Made by a program: the position numbers and the translations under genes. From CAZYWA01 sp964650975 [NCBI: uncultured bacterium] (lineage in GTDB: Bacteria; JADJOY01), in contig CAZYWA010000108.1 of NCBI GenBank assembly GCA_964650975.1, positions 1 to 17,972 of the forward strand: a DNA stretch of 17,972 bases. Reading direction: 5' to 3'. Under the pieces are notes generated by a model that saw only the letters and a program-made list of their open reading frames with translations, was not told the origin of the DNA and did not search any database. This document shows, piece after piece, positions 6,965 through 13,531 of the stretch (the stretch's first letter is position 1; every line of letters begins with the position of its first letter).

Positions 6965-7826
6965 AGAGCGGTTCCGGGACGGATGCCGCGGCGTGCGCGC
7001 GCCGCAGGATCCCGTCGATCGTGCGGTCCGTGACCAGGTACGCGTCGAACGTGGCGCTGGCGCGGGAGTGGACGAAGGGCAGGGCGGAGTCCCGGTCGCC
7101 GCCGCTGAAGACGTCCACGTGGTTGCCGCGAATCGCACCGCCGCGATCGGCCGCGAAGAAGTAGCCGTCGTGGATGCGGTACTCGCCGTTCGGGAGGCGA
7201 ATCGGCCGTCCACGCGCGGCGGGCACGTAGATCACCGAGCCGAACGGGATCGTGCCGGGATCGACGGCCATCGTGCGATAGGGCACCAGCACCATGCCGT
7301 CGACGCCGTCGCCGAAGGGGCCGGTGGCGGTGCGAAAGCGGGTTTTCTCGATGCCCCGGTTGCGCGGGAAGAACGTGTCGCACCGGGTCTGCGCGCGCGC
7401 CGCGGACGTCGCGTAGTTGTAGGTGCTGCGCACTCCGGTCGCCGCGTCGACCACCACGACCGTGCCTTCCATCGCCGCTTCGCACCAGTCGCGCCGCGAG
7501 AGCCGCGGACCGAGCGGCAGGCCCACCGGATCGAGCAGCGGCTCACCGCGAGCGCTGGCGGGCACCACGGGCACGTAATAGGACGTCGCCCACAGCGCGC
7601 GCGGCGGGGGAGCGTGTGCGAGGTCGAGCTCCGGAAGGTCGAACTGCCATGCGCGGTCCATCGCTTCTTCGAGCGTGATCTCGCGCTCGGGCGGTGGCGG
7701 AGGTTGGGTCGCCGGCTCCGGCGGCCGTGGCGGTTGCGATGGCACCGGGCACGCCGTGGCGGCGCTCAGCACGATCGCCACCGCCGCGCGAGCCGACACA
7801 CCACCGATCCGCCTTCTCGCTCGCAT
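6948..7826 (-). CDS. 3D-domain (MltA-like) cell-wall lipoprotein candidate
   Basis: 292 residues. An N-terminal hydrophobic segment (about 10-25) is followed by Cys26 in AATAC, an imperfect lipobox, and then a Pro-rich linker (27-47), suggesting an envelope lipoprotein. The C-terminal half has the 3D-domain signature of three aspartates: Asp189 (AVDPGTIPFGS), Asp227 (AADRGGAI) and Asp238 (NHVDVF). MltA lytic transglycosylases share this fold and cleave peptidoglycan with an Asp. Upstream blocks ATSYYVP (80-86) and DWCEAAMEGTV (113-123) are also typical of this protein type. No Shine-Dalgarno precedes the ATG; a TAGCAT hexamer 9 nt upstream suggests a near-leaderless message. The gene converges on the upstream membrane gene and is divergent from the nitroreductase gene, 56 bp away. 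Transglycosylase activity is inferred. Confidence 0.82.
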   Translation of the reverse strand: MRARRRIGGVSARAAVAIVLSAATACPVPSQPPRPPEPATQPPPPPEREITLEEAMDRAWQFDLPELDLAHAPPPRALWATSYYVPVVPASARGEPLLDPVGLPLGPRLSRRDWCEAAMEGTVVVVDAATGVRSTYNYATSAARAQTRCDTFFPRNRGIEKTRFRTATGPFGDGVDGMVLVPYRTMAVDPGTIPFGSVIYVPAARGRPIRLPNGEYRIHDGYFFAADRGGAIRGNHVDVFSGGDRDSALPFVHSRASATFDAYLVTDRTIDGILRRAHAAASVPEPLFNRDQ

Positions 7827-7835
7827 CGCGTGGCG

Positions 7836-7841
7836 ATGCTA
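7836..7841 (-). promoter_or_regulatory. Candidate -10 element for the 3D-domain gene
   Basis: On the minus strand TAGCAT (7841-7836) ends 9 nt before the ATG at 7826, which has no ribosome binding site. This fits a TANNNT -10 with a leaderless or very short leader. It lies within the 56-bp divergent promoter region shared with the nitroreductase gene. Confidence 0.25.
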
Positions 7842-7882
7842 TCAACACCCGGCACCCACAGCAGCACAGGAGGAGGCGAATC

Positions 7883-8533
7883 ATGGATCTCGCGACCGTC
7901 GACGAGTTGCTCACCACCACCCGCAGCGTGCGTCGCCGTCTCGACCTCTCGCGTTCCGTTCCGCGCGACGTGATCGAGCGCTGCCTCGAGATCGCGGTGC
8001 AAGCACCCACCGGATCGAACGCGCAGGGCTGGCAGTTCGTGGTGGTGACCGACGCCGAGAAGCGGCGCGTGATCGGCGAGCTCTACCAGAAGTCGTTCCG
8101 CGACTACGAGAAGCGCATGAGCACCCAGTCGCAGCAAGGCGTCGACCCGCGCCGCGCGCAGCAGATGCCGCGCGTCTACACCTCGGCCGCGTATCTCGCC
8201 GATCACCTGGGCGAGGTGCCCGTGCACGTGATCCCGTGCGTCGAGGGACGCGTCGAGTCCGGCCCGGTGCTCTTTCAGGCGTCGCTTTACGGCTCGATCC
8301 TGCCCGCCGCGTGGTCGTTCATGCTGGCGCTGCGCGCGCGCGGCGTCGGCGCGGCGTGGACCACGCTTCATCTCGCGTACGAGAAAGAGGTCGCGTCGCT
8401 GCTCGGCATCCCCGATTCCTTCACCCAAGCGGCGCTGCTCCCGGTCGCCTACTACACCGGCGACGGTTTCAAGCCCGCCGACCGCATTCCGGTCCGCGAG
8501 CGCACCTCGTGGGACACGTGGGGAGCAAGGTGA
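7883..8533 (+). CDS. Nitroreductase-family flavoprotein
   Basis: 216 residues, the normal size for a single-domain nitroreductase (FMN-dependent NAD(P)H oxidoreductase, dimeric, cytoplasmic). FMN-binding landmarks: the Arg14-Ser-Val-Arg17 cluster near the N-terminus (family RxSxR-like), APTGSNAQGWQF (41-52), and the Gly-rich segment after GSILPAAWSF with RGVGAAWTTLH (153-163). The C-terminal block LLPVAYYTGDGFKPADRIPV (185-204) corresponds to the usual segment contacting FMN phosphate. The start is fixed by an excellent AGGAGGAGG at 7868-7876, 6 nt before the ATG. It is not of the BluB type found at the other end of the window. The natural substrate cannot be read from the sequence. A double-hairpin repeat starts 8 nt after its stop. 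Confidence 0.9.
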   Translation: MDLATVDELLTTTRSVRRRLDLSRSVPRDVIERCLEIAVQAPTGSNAQGWQFVVVTDAEKRRVIGELYQKSFRDYEKRMSTQSQQGVDPRRAQQMPRVYTSAAYLADHLGEVPVHVIPCVEGRVESGPVLFQASLYGSILPAAWSFMLALRARGVGAAWTTLHLAYEKEVASLLGIPDSFTQAALLPVAYYTGDGFKPADRIPVRERTSWDTWGAR

Positions 8534-8540
8534 TCCCCGA

Positions 8541-8619
8541 CCGGAGGGCTGCGGTCCCTCGCAGCCGCAACGTCAATTTCCACAATCCGCTGCGGACGCG
8601 ACAGTCCGCGTCCCTCCGG
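8541..8619. repeat. Double-hairpin intergenic repeat, copy A
   Basis: Two 29-bp arms (8541-8569 and 8591-8619) flank a 21-bp spacer and are inverted repeats of each other, matching at 22 of 29 positions. Each arm also folds alone: GGCTGCG/CGCAGCC around loop GTCCCT (8554-8559), and GGACGCG/CGCGTCC around loop ACAGTC (8601-8606). The outer ends CCGGAGGG and CCCTCCGG are perfectly complementary. The left arm differs from that of copy C by one base. It begins 8 nt after the nitroreductase stop, so it may protect or terminate that transcript, though no T-tract follows. Confidence 0.9.
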
Positions 8620-8687
8620 CCGATGTAGCGTCTCTTCGACGCGCCCGATTGGAGCGGTCCGGCTTCCGGGCCTTCGTGCGCGGCGCG

Positions 8688-8693
8688 TATGAT
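8688..8693 (+). promoter_or_regulatory. Candidate -10 element for the sigma factor gene
   Basis: TATGAT overlaps the first possible ATG (8689) of the sigma factor gene. If it is a real -10, the transcript begins near 8700 and translation must start at the in-frame ATG at 8719. This makes it relevant to the choice of start. No convincing -35 element is visible. Confidence 0.25.
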
Positions 8694-9252
8694 CGAGAGG
8701 GCGAAAGCGGCCGCTGGCATGGCTCCTCTCAACCCGGCCCTCGAGCAGCTCTACCCGGAGCTCAAGGCGGTGGCGCAGTCGATGATGCGGCGGCGCCCCG
8801 CGAGCGTCACGCTTCAGCCCACGGCGCTGGTCCACGAGGCCTATCTTCGGCTCGCCGACCGGCCCGAGTACCGCTTCACCAGCCGCAAGGAGTTCTTCGC
8901 GCTCGCCGCGCGGGTGATGCGGGAGGTGCTCGCGGACAGTGCGCGGCGCAAGGGGCGGAAGAAGCGCGGCAGCGATCCGTGGCACGTGACGTTCACGGAG
9001 GGACTTCTCGTGGAGCAGGCGGACGGGATCGACGCGCTCGCGTTTCACCAGGCGCTCGAGCGCTTGAACGAGGTCGATCCGCAAGCGGTCCGCATCGTCG
9101 AGCTGCGCTTCGTGCTCGGGCTCTCGGTCGAGGAGACCGCGGACACGCTCGACGTCTCTGCGGCCACCGTGAAGCGCGACACCGCCACGTCGCGCGCCTG
9201 GCTGCTGAGCCAGCTCGGCCGCGCAGCCGCCGCTTCCGCCGCGCATGAGTGA
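8689..9252 (+). CDS. ECF RNA polymerase sigma factor (kinase-paired type)
   Basis: 187 residues from the first ATG; a start at 8719 (MAPLNPALEQ) would give 177 and is equally plausible, since neither has a ribosome binding site. Region 2 is seen in LEQLYPELKAVAQSMMRRR, then LQPTALVHEAYLRLAD and FFALAARVMREVLADSARR, which are hallmarks of the ECF subfamily found next to Ser/Thr kinases. Region 4 is seen in ALERLNEVDPQAVRIVELRFVLGLSVEETADTLDVSAATVKRD, the helix-turn-helix for the -35 element. It is shorter at the N-terminus than many relatives, lacking most of the usual helix before YPEL. No anti-sigma gene is adjacent; the next gene is a kinase overlapping by 8 bp (9245-9252), so phosphorylation may control activity. 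Confidence 0.92.
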   Translation: MIERAKAAAGMAPLNPALEQLYPELKAVAQSMMRRRPASVTLQPTALVHEAYLRLADRPEYRFTSRKEFFALAARVMREVLADSARRKGRKKRGSDPWHVTFTEGLLVEQADGIDALAFHQALERLNEVDPQAVRIVELRFVLGLSVEETADTLDVSAATVKRDTATSRAWLLSQLGRAAAASAAHE

Positions 9253-11878
9253 AGCGCCCGACGCCCGCGCCCGGTTCGCGCGTCTCAAGTCGTTGTTCGT
9301 CGAGGCGAGTGCCTTCGACGCGGCTCGCCGCAGGCGGCTCCTCGACGCCGTTTCCGCCGAGGATTCGGGCCTCGCTCGCGATCTCGCGGGAATGCTCGCC
9401 GCCCACGATCTGGTCGACGACCCGTTCGCGAGCGGCGCGGCGTGGCGCGCCGAAACCAGCGCGGCGCCAGATGCCGCCGGCGAGCTCCCGGACGCGTGGG
9501 TCGGCCGCCGCGTGGGCGCCTACCGGCTCGCGAAGCTCATCGGCCGCGGCGGCATGGGCGCCGTCTACCTGGGCGAGCGCGCCGACGGCGAGCTCAAGCA
9601 GCGCGTCGCGATCAAGGTGATCCTGCCCGGCTTCGCCACCGACGAGGTGCTGCGCCGCTTCCGCTCCGAGCGCCAGGTCCTGGCCCACCTGGCGCATCCC
9701 AACATCGCGCGGCTCTTGGACGCGGGAGCCACCGACGACGGTCTGCCGTTCCTGGTGATGGAGCACGTCGACGGCAGCGACGTCGAGGCGGACTGCACGC
9801 GACGCGGCCTCGATCTCGAGAGCCGGCTGCGCCTCGTCATCACGCTCTGTGCCGCGGTCGAGCACGCGCATCGCGCGCTGGTCGTGCATCGCGACATCAA
9901 GCCGCAAAACGTGATGGTCACCGACGAGGGCGTGGTGAAGCTGCTCGATTTCGGGATCGCCAAGCTGCTCGGCGATCCGCTGGCCGGTGAGACTCCGTCT
10001 GGCGAGGAGCTCGCCGCGACGCGCGCAGGTCCGGGCGTCATGACGCCTGCGTTCGCGAGCCCGGAGCAGCTTTCGGGGGGAGTCGTCACCACCGCCACCG
10101 ACGTTTACGCGCTGGGGGTCGTGCTCCACCGCCTCCTGACGGGGCGCCACCCGTTCCCGCTCGAGGAGCGGACCTGGCTCGAGCTGGTGCGCACGGTGTG
10201 CGAGCGCGATCTGCCGCTCGCGTCGGCGGTGGTGCGGCGCGCCTGGGGGAAGGAGCATCTGCCGGCGCCGCCGCCCGGAGGCGAGCGGCTGGCGCTGAGG
10301 CTCGAGGGAGACCTCGACGCGATCCTGGCGCGCGCCACCGGTCGCGAGCCGGCGGAGCGCTACGCCTCCGCGGCCGAGCTGGCGAGCGATCTGACGCGCT
10401 ATCTCGACGGCGAGGCGGTCGAGGCGCGCCGTGGCGATCGCCGCTACCGGCTCGCCAAGCTGGCGCGGCGCCATCGCGCGAGCATCACGTTCGGCGCGGT
10501 GCTGGCGCTCTCGCTGATCGGAGGGATCGTCGCGACGTCGCTGGCGCTGCACCGCGCGGTGGTCGAGAAGGGCGAGGCCGACCGGCGTTTCGCGCAGGTT
10601 CGCGAGCTGGCCCACGCCGTGGTCTTCAAGTACCGCGATGCGATCGCGGACCTGCCCGGGTCGACTCCGGTGCAGGCGGAGCTGGTGCGCGACGCGCTCA
10701 AGTACCTCGACGGTCTCTCGCAGGATGCCGGCAACGACGTCGACCTCGAGCGCGAGGTGGCGGCGGCCTACGCCAAGCTCGGCGACGTCCAGGGCGACGG
10801 CTACGTCGCCAACCTCGGCGACTCGAAGGGCGCGCTCGAAAGCTTCCGGAAGGCGATCCACATCCTCGAGCCGCTCGCGGCCGCGAGCCCGAACGACGTG
10901 GCGCTGATCCAGGAGATCGCGACCGACTACGAGCACCAGGCCGACGTGCTGTGGGACACGGGCACGCTCGACGACGCGCGCAAGAGCTACGAGCACGCCG
11001 CTTCGCTCATCGAGAGCGTGGGCGGTGCCGATCCGCCCGGCGGCACCCGCGACGCGCGCCTCGGCCAGGTGGACATGAAGCTCGCGCAGCTTCACGGCGA
11101 CCCCGAGTGGGCCAACCTGGGCGACTCGGCGGGTGCCGTCGACTATGCGCGAAAAGCGCTCGATCTGAGGGAGAAAGTGGTTGCCGCGAACCCGGGAGCC
11201 CGCAAGCTCTTCTCGGACGTGATCACCGCCCAGCAGGTGCTCTCGGCGCTGCTCGCGGCGGCGGGCTCATTCGACGACGCCGACCGCCTCGCGCGTACCT
11301 CGCTCGCGAACGCGCGCGCCAACAACCAGAACCACGGCCGTGACGCTACCTCCACCTACGACGCGCGCGTGGTCGGGAATTCGCTGCAGCTCATCGGCGA
11401 CGTCGCGTTCGCGCGCGGCGACACCGCCGCGGCGTTCTCCGGCTACCAGGAGTTCCTCGACTACTACTCGCCCAAGCTCGCTGCCGACCCCGCGAATCAA
11501 CAGATCCGCCAGGACCTGCTGAGCGTCGAGCTGCAGATGGGCCGCTCCCTGCTGCGGCTCGATCGCGGTGCCCTGGCCGTGGTCACGGCGCGGCGGGCGC
11601 TCGAGCGAGCCGAGCAGCTGCGCGGGGCGGGTCCCGAGAATCGCCAGACGCGCTCCAACCTCGCGGCGTGCCAGGCGTTGCTCGGCGCGGCCTTGATCAG
11701 CACCGGCGAGCAAGACGAGGCGCAGGCCGCGCTGCGAAGCGCGCTCGATCTCGACGAGGCGCTGCTTCGCGAGGATCCGTCGGATACCCACGCCGGGCGC
11801 GATTCGCGCGAGGTCCGGGATTTGCTCGCGAAATTGGCGCCTGCCGCGCCCTCCGGATCGCCGCGCACCGCCGGTTGA
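9245..11878 (+). CDS. Transmembrane Ser/Thr protein kinase with C-terminal TPR-like repeats
   Basis: 877 residues. Residues 1-80 are the helical leader usual in kinases paired with ECF sigma factors (FARLKSLFVEA, then LLAAHD-like AGMLAAHD). The kinase domain spans about 93-388 with all key residues: glycine loop GRGGMGAVY (100-108), Lys124 in VAIK, Glu142 in SERQ, HRDIKPQN with catalytic Asp217 and Asn222, DFG at 235-237, and SPEQ at 272-275. One membrane helix lies at about 413-434. The rest is an extracytoplasmic TPR-like array, with repeats around LGDSKGALESFRKAI, DDARKSYEHAASLI, GAVDYARKALDLREKV and EDEAQ-type helices to the end. Its start lies inside the sigma factor gene, so the two are coupled. 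It should be an active kinase; the signal sensed and its substrates are unknown. Confidence 0.94.
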   Translation: MSEAPDARARFARLKSLFVEASAFDAARRRRLLDAVSAEDSGLARDLAGMLAAHDLVDDPFASGAAWRAETSAAPDAAGELPDAWVGRRVGAYRLAKLIGRGGMGAVYLGERADGELKQRVAIKVILPGFATDEVLRRFRSERQVLAHLAHPNIARLLDAGATDDGLPFLVMEHVDGSDVEADCTRRGLDLESRLRLVITLCAAVEHAHRALVVHRDIKPQNVMVTDEGVVKLLDFGIAKLLGDPLAGETPSGEELAATRAGPGVMTPAFASPEQLSGGVVTTATDVYALGVVLHRLLTGRHPFPLEERTWLELVRTVCERDLPLASAVVRRAWGKEHLPAPPPGGERLALRLEGDLDAILARATGREPAERYASAAELASDLTRYLDGEAVEARRGDRRYRLAKLARRHRASITFGAVLALSLIGGIVATSLALHRAVVEKGEADRRFAQVRELAHAVVFKYRDAIADLPGSTPVQAELVRDALKYLDGLSQDAGNDVDLEREVAAAYAKLGDVQGDGYVANLGDSKGALESFRKAIHILEPLAAASPNDVALIQEIATDYEHQADVLWDTGTLDDARKSYEHAASLIESVGGADPPGGTRDARLGQVDMKLAQLHGDPEWANLGDSAGAVDYARKALDLREKVVAANPGARKLFSDVITAQQVLSALLAAAGSFDDADRLARTSLANARANNQNHGRDATSTYDARVVGNSLQLIGDVAFARGDTAAAFSGYQEFLDYYSPKLAADPANQQIRQDLLSVELQMGRSLLRLDRGALAVVTARRALERAEQLRGAGPENRQTRSNLAACQALLGAALISTGEQDEAQAALRSALDLDEALLREDPSDTHAGRDSREVRDLLAKLAPAAPSGSPRTAG

Positions 11879-11923
11879 GCCCAAACGCCTGGTTTCGGCG
11901 CTCGTAGTGGATGGGCGCCGCGC

Positions 11924-11949
11924 GGACGGGTCGCGACGCCCGGCCGTCC
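11924..11949. repeat. Inverted repeat in the leader of the propeller gene
   Basis: GGACGG (11924-11929) and CCGTCC (11944-11949) are perfect inverted arms with a 14-nt loop that contains the self-complementary TCGCGA. It lies in the 100-bp gap between the kinase stop and the propeller start, 29 nt before the ATG. It may be an mRNA hairpin or an operator; no U-tract follows. Confidence 0.3.
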
Positions 11950-11978
11950 CTCATCCCGTCGAGACCAACGAGGATCCC

Positions 11979-13178
11979 ATGCGAAGCTTTCGTCCGATCG
12001 TCACGAGCTGCTCGGCTGTGGCGCTGCTCGCGCTTTCCTGCCTGCGTGCTGGCGCCGCGCCGGCCTTTTACGTCGGCAACACCCACGACAACACCATCCG
12101 CGCAGTGGACGCGGCCGGGAACACCAGTGTCGTGGCGACCCTCCCCGGCGCGGTCAACAACGTGCAGGGGCTGGCGTTCGATTCCGCGGGCAATCTCTAC
12201 GCCGCGAGCCAGATCTCGAACGTCGTGACCAAGATCGCGCCCGACGGGACGCAGAGCCTCTACGTCTCGAGTGGGCTCAATTCACCGCAGGGCATCGCGT
12301 TCGACAGTCAGGGAAACCTCTACGTCGCGAACCTGGGCTACCACGACGTGGTGAAGGTGAGCCCTGCCGGCCTCGTGAACGAGGTCGCGAGCGGCATCTC
12401 CAACCCCTACGGGCTCGCGGTGGACTTCCACGACAACCTGTTCATCGCCAACTACCTGCAAGGCGAGGTGCTGGAGCTGAGCAGCGCGGGCTCGCTCTCG
12501 GTCTTCGCTTCCGGCGTGACGGAGGCCTATGGCCTCGCATTCGACGACGCTGGCGATCTCTACGTGATGGGTGCCAACGATGGCACGCTCACCAAGATCG
12601 CCGCGGACGGAACCAAGACCACCATGGCCACCGGCTTCGGCGACTCGCTCGGGGTCTATGTCGACGCGACCAACACCGCGTACGTCGCCGATTACGGGAG
12701 ATCCGAGATCTGGCAGGTGGCATCCGACGGCACCGTCAGCATCTTCTCGACCCAGGTGCAGAACCCGGCTTTTCTCGTCAACCTCCCGCGCGCGCCCGAG
12801 ATCTGCGACAACGGCGTCGACGACAACGGCAACGGGCTGGTCGATTGCGCCGATCCGCAGTGCTCGTCGTTCCCCGCCTGCCAGTGCATCGATCTCGACG
12901 GGGACGGCTACGGCAACCCCGCCTCGCCCGCGTGCGCGCACCCGCAGCTCGACTGCGACGACCACAACCCGAACGTGAACCCCGGCATGGCCGAGGTGTG
13001 GAACAACCACATCGACGACGACTGCAACCCGGCGACTCCGCCGCCGCCCTTCCAGGGTTGCTCGTCGGTCTCGCGGCCGAGCCCTGACGGAGCCGACGCG
13101 GCGAGCCTGCCGCTCGCCGACATGCTCGGCGTCGCGGGAGCCATCGCGCTGCTGCGGCGCCGCTCGCGCCCCGCGTGA
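11979..13178 (+). CDS. Secreted NHL-like beta-propeller with MopE-like segment and C-terminal TM-Arg tail
   Basis: 399 residues. The frame opens at 11907, but the ATG at 11979 has GAGGA 4 nt upstream and begins a signal peptide (1-26, ending RAGA). Residues 29-268 hold regular blades: GLAFDSAGNLYAAS (64), GIAFDSQGNLYVAN (105), GLAVDFHDNLFIAN (145), GLAFDDAGDLYVMG (185) and GVYVDATNTAYVAD (225), spaced 40-41 residues. Residues 275-301 are Cys/Asp-rich (CDNGVDDNGNGLVDC), and 303-350 carry DLDGDGYG then DCDD and HIDDDCN, the pattern of MopE-type metal-binding repeats. The end has Cys361, a hydrophobic stretch about 377-392 and LLRRRSRP, resembling CTERM sorting tails such as MYXO-CTERM. It probably acts at the outer surface. 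It follows the sigma/kinase pair by 100 bp; it may be its target. Ligand unknown. Confidence 0.85.
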   Translation: MRSFRPIVTSCSAVALLALSCLRAGAAPAFYVGNTHDNTIRAVDAAGNTSVVATLPGAVNNVQGLAFDSAGNLYAASQISNVVTKIAPDGTQSLYVSSGLNSPQGIAFDSQGNLYVANLGYHDVVKVSPAGLVNEVASGISNPYGLAVDFHDNLFIANYLQGEVLELSSAGSLSVFASGVTEAYGLAFDDAGDLYVMGANDGTLTKIAADGTKTTMATGFGDSLGVYVDATNTAYVADYGRSEIWQVASDGTVSIFSTQVQNPAFLVNLPRAPEICDNGVDDNGNGLVDCADPQCSSFPACQCIDLDGDGYGNPASPACAHPQLDCDDHNPNVNPGMAEVWNNHIDDDCNPATPPPPFQGCSSVSRPSPDGADAASLPLADMLGVAGAIALLRRRSRPA

Positions 13179-13193
13179 GCGACGAGAAGTAGC

Positions 13194-13272
13194 CTGGAGG
13201 GACGCGGTCCCTCGCGTCCGCGGCGTTCGATGGCAGCGCGCCGCGCGGCTGCGAGGGGCCGCGGGCCTCGAG
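13194..13272. repeat. Double-hairpin intergenic repeat, copy B
   Basis: Left arm 13194-13222 folds as GGACGCG/CGCGTCC around loop GTCCCT (13207-13212). Right arm 13244-13272 folds around loop AGGGGC (13254-13259), with one stem mismatch. The spacer is 21 bp, the same as in copy A. The two loops are complementary, with one G-T pair. The left arm uses the GGACGCG stem that copies A and C carry in their right arm. It starts 16 nt after the propeller stop. Its right end runs into a perfect 12-bp palindrome, GGCCTCGAGGCC (13264-13275). Confidence 0.85.
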
Positions 13273-13297
13273 GCCGGTAGTGGGTCAGTTTGATCGC

Positions 13298-13374
13298 TGC
13301 TCACCGAGAGACCGGTGGGCCTCCAGCCGGAATCGCGGGCTGCCGTCTGGAGCGCGCGCGGTCCCTCGCGCGCG
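13298..13374. repeat. Diverged double-hairpin repeat with arms in reverse order, copy D
   Basis: An arm of right-hand type comes first (13298-13326: CACCG, loop AGAGAC, CGGTG, then GGGCCTCCAG). After a 20-bp spacer comes an arm of left-hand type (13347-13374: CTGGAG, an 8-bp stem CGCGCGCG, loop GTCCCT, CGCGCGCG). CCTCCAG and CTGGAG pair across the spacer. Arm length, spacer and loop sequence agree with copies A-C, but the order is reversed, which suggests that the single 29-bp hairpin is the basic unit. Confidence 0.65.
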
Positions 13375-13491
13375 AGGCCAACCTGAGACAGTACCTCGAG
13401 CCCGCCTCGCTTGCGCATGTCGCTCGACACGCGCTAAGTAGTTTCCAGTCTCCCCTGAACCGCCGAAGGATCTCCCGCCTCGGCACTTGCT

Positions 13492-13514
13492 CCGCGGTGC
13501 GGCTCGTACCGCGG
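13492..13514. repeat. Perfect 7-bp inverted repeat before the GT-C-like gene
   Basis: CCGCGGT (13492-13498) and ACCGCGG (13508-13514) flank a 9-nt loop. The hairpin ends 17 nt before the ATG at 13532, so it may form in the leader near the ribosome binding site or serve as an operator. Function is not known. Confidence 0.4.
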
Positions 13515-13531
13515 GGAATCCGAGGTCGTTC

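Larger units (their letters stand above)
13179..13531. other. Gene-free 353-bp intergenic region rich in inverted repeats
   Basis: No supportable gene lies here on either strand. The region holds repeat copy B (13194-13272), the rearranged diverged copy D (13298-13374), and a perfect 7-bp hairpin just before the next start. A frame open from a TTG at 13487 belongs to the downstream gene but adds no family-like sequence. The short frames crossing the repeats encode only Arg/Ala-rich noise. Confidence 0.6.

Noticed and set aside
8993-11095. Minus-strand open frame of 700 codons opposite the kinase
   Set aside because: The kinase frame has every catalytic motif; the opposite frame has only low-complexity composition.
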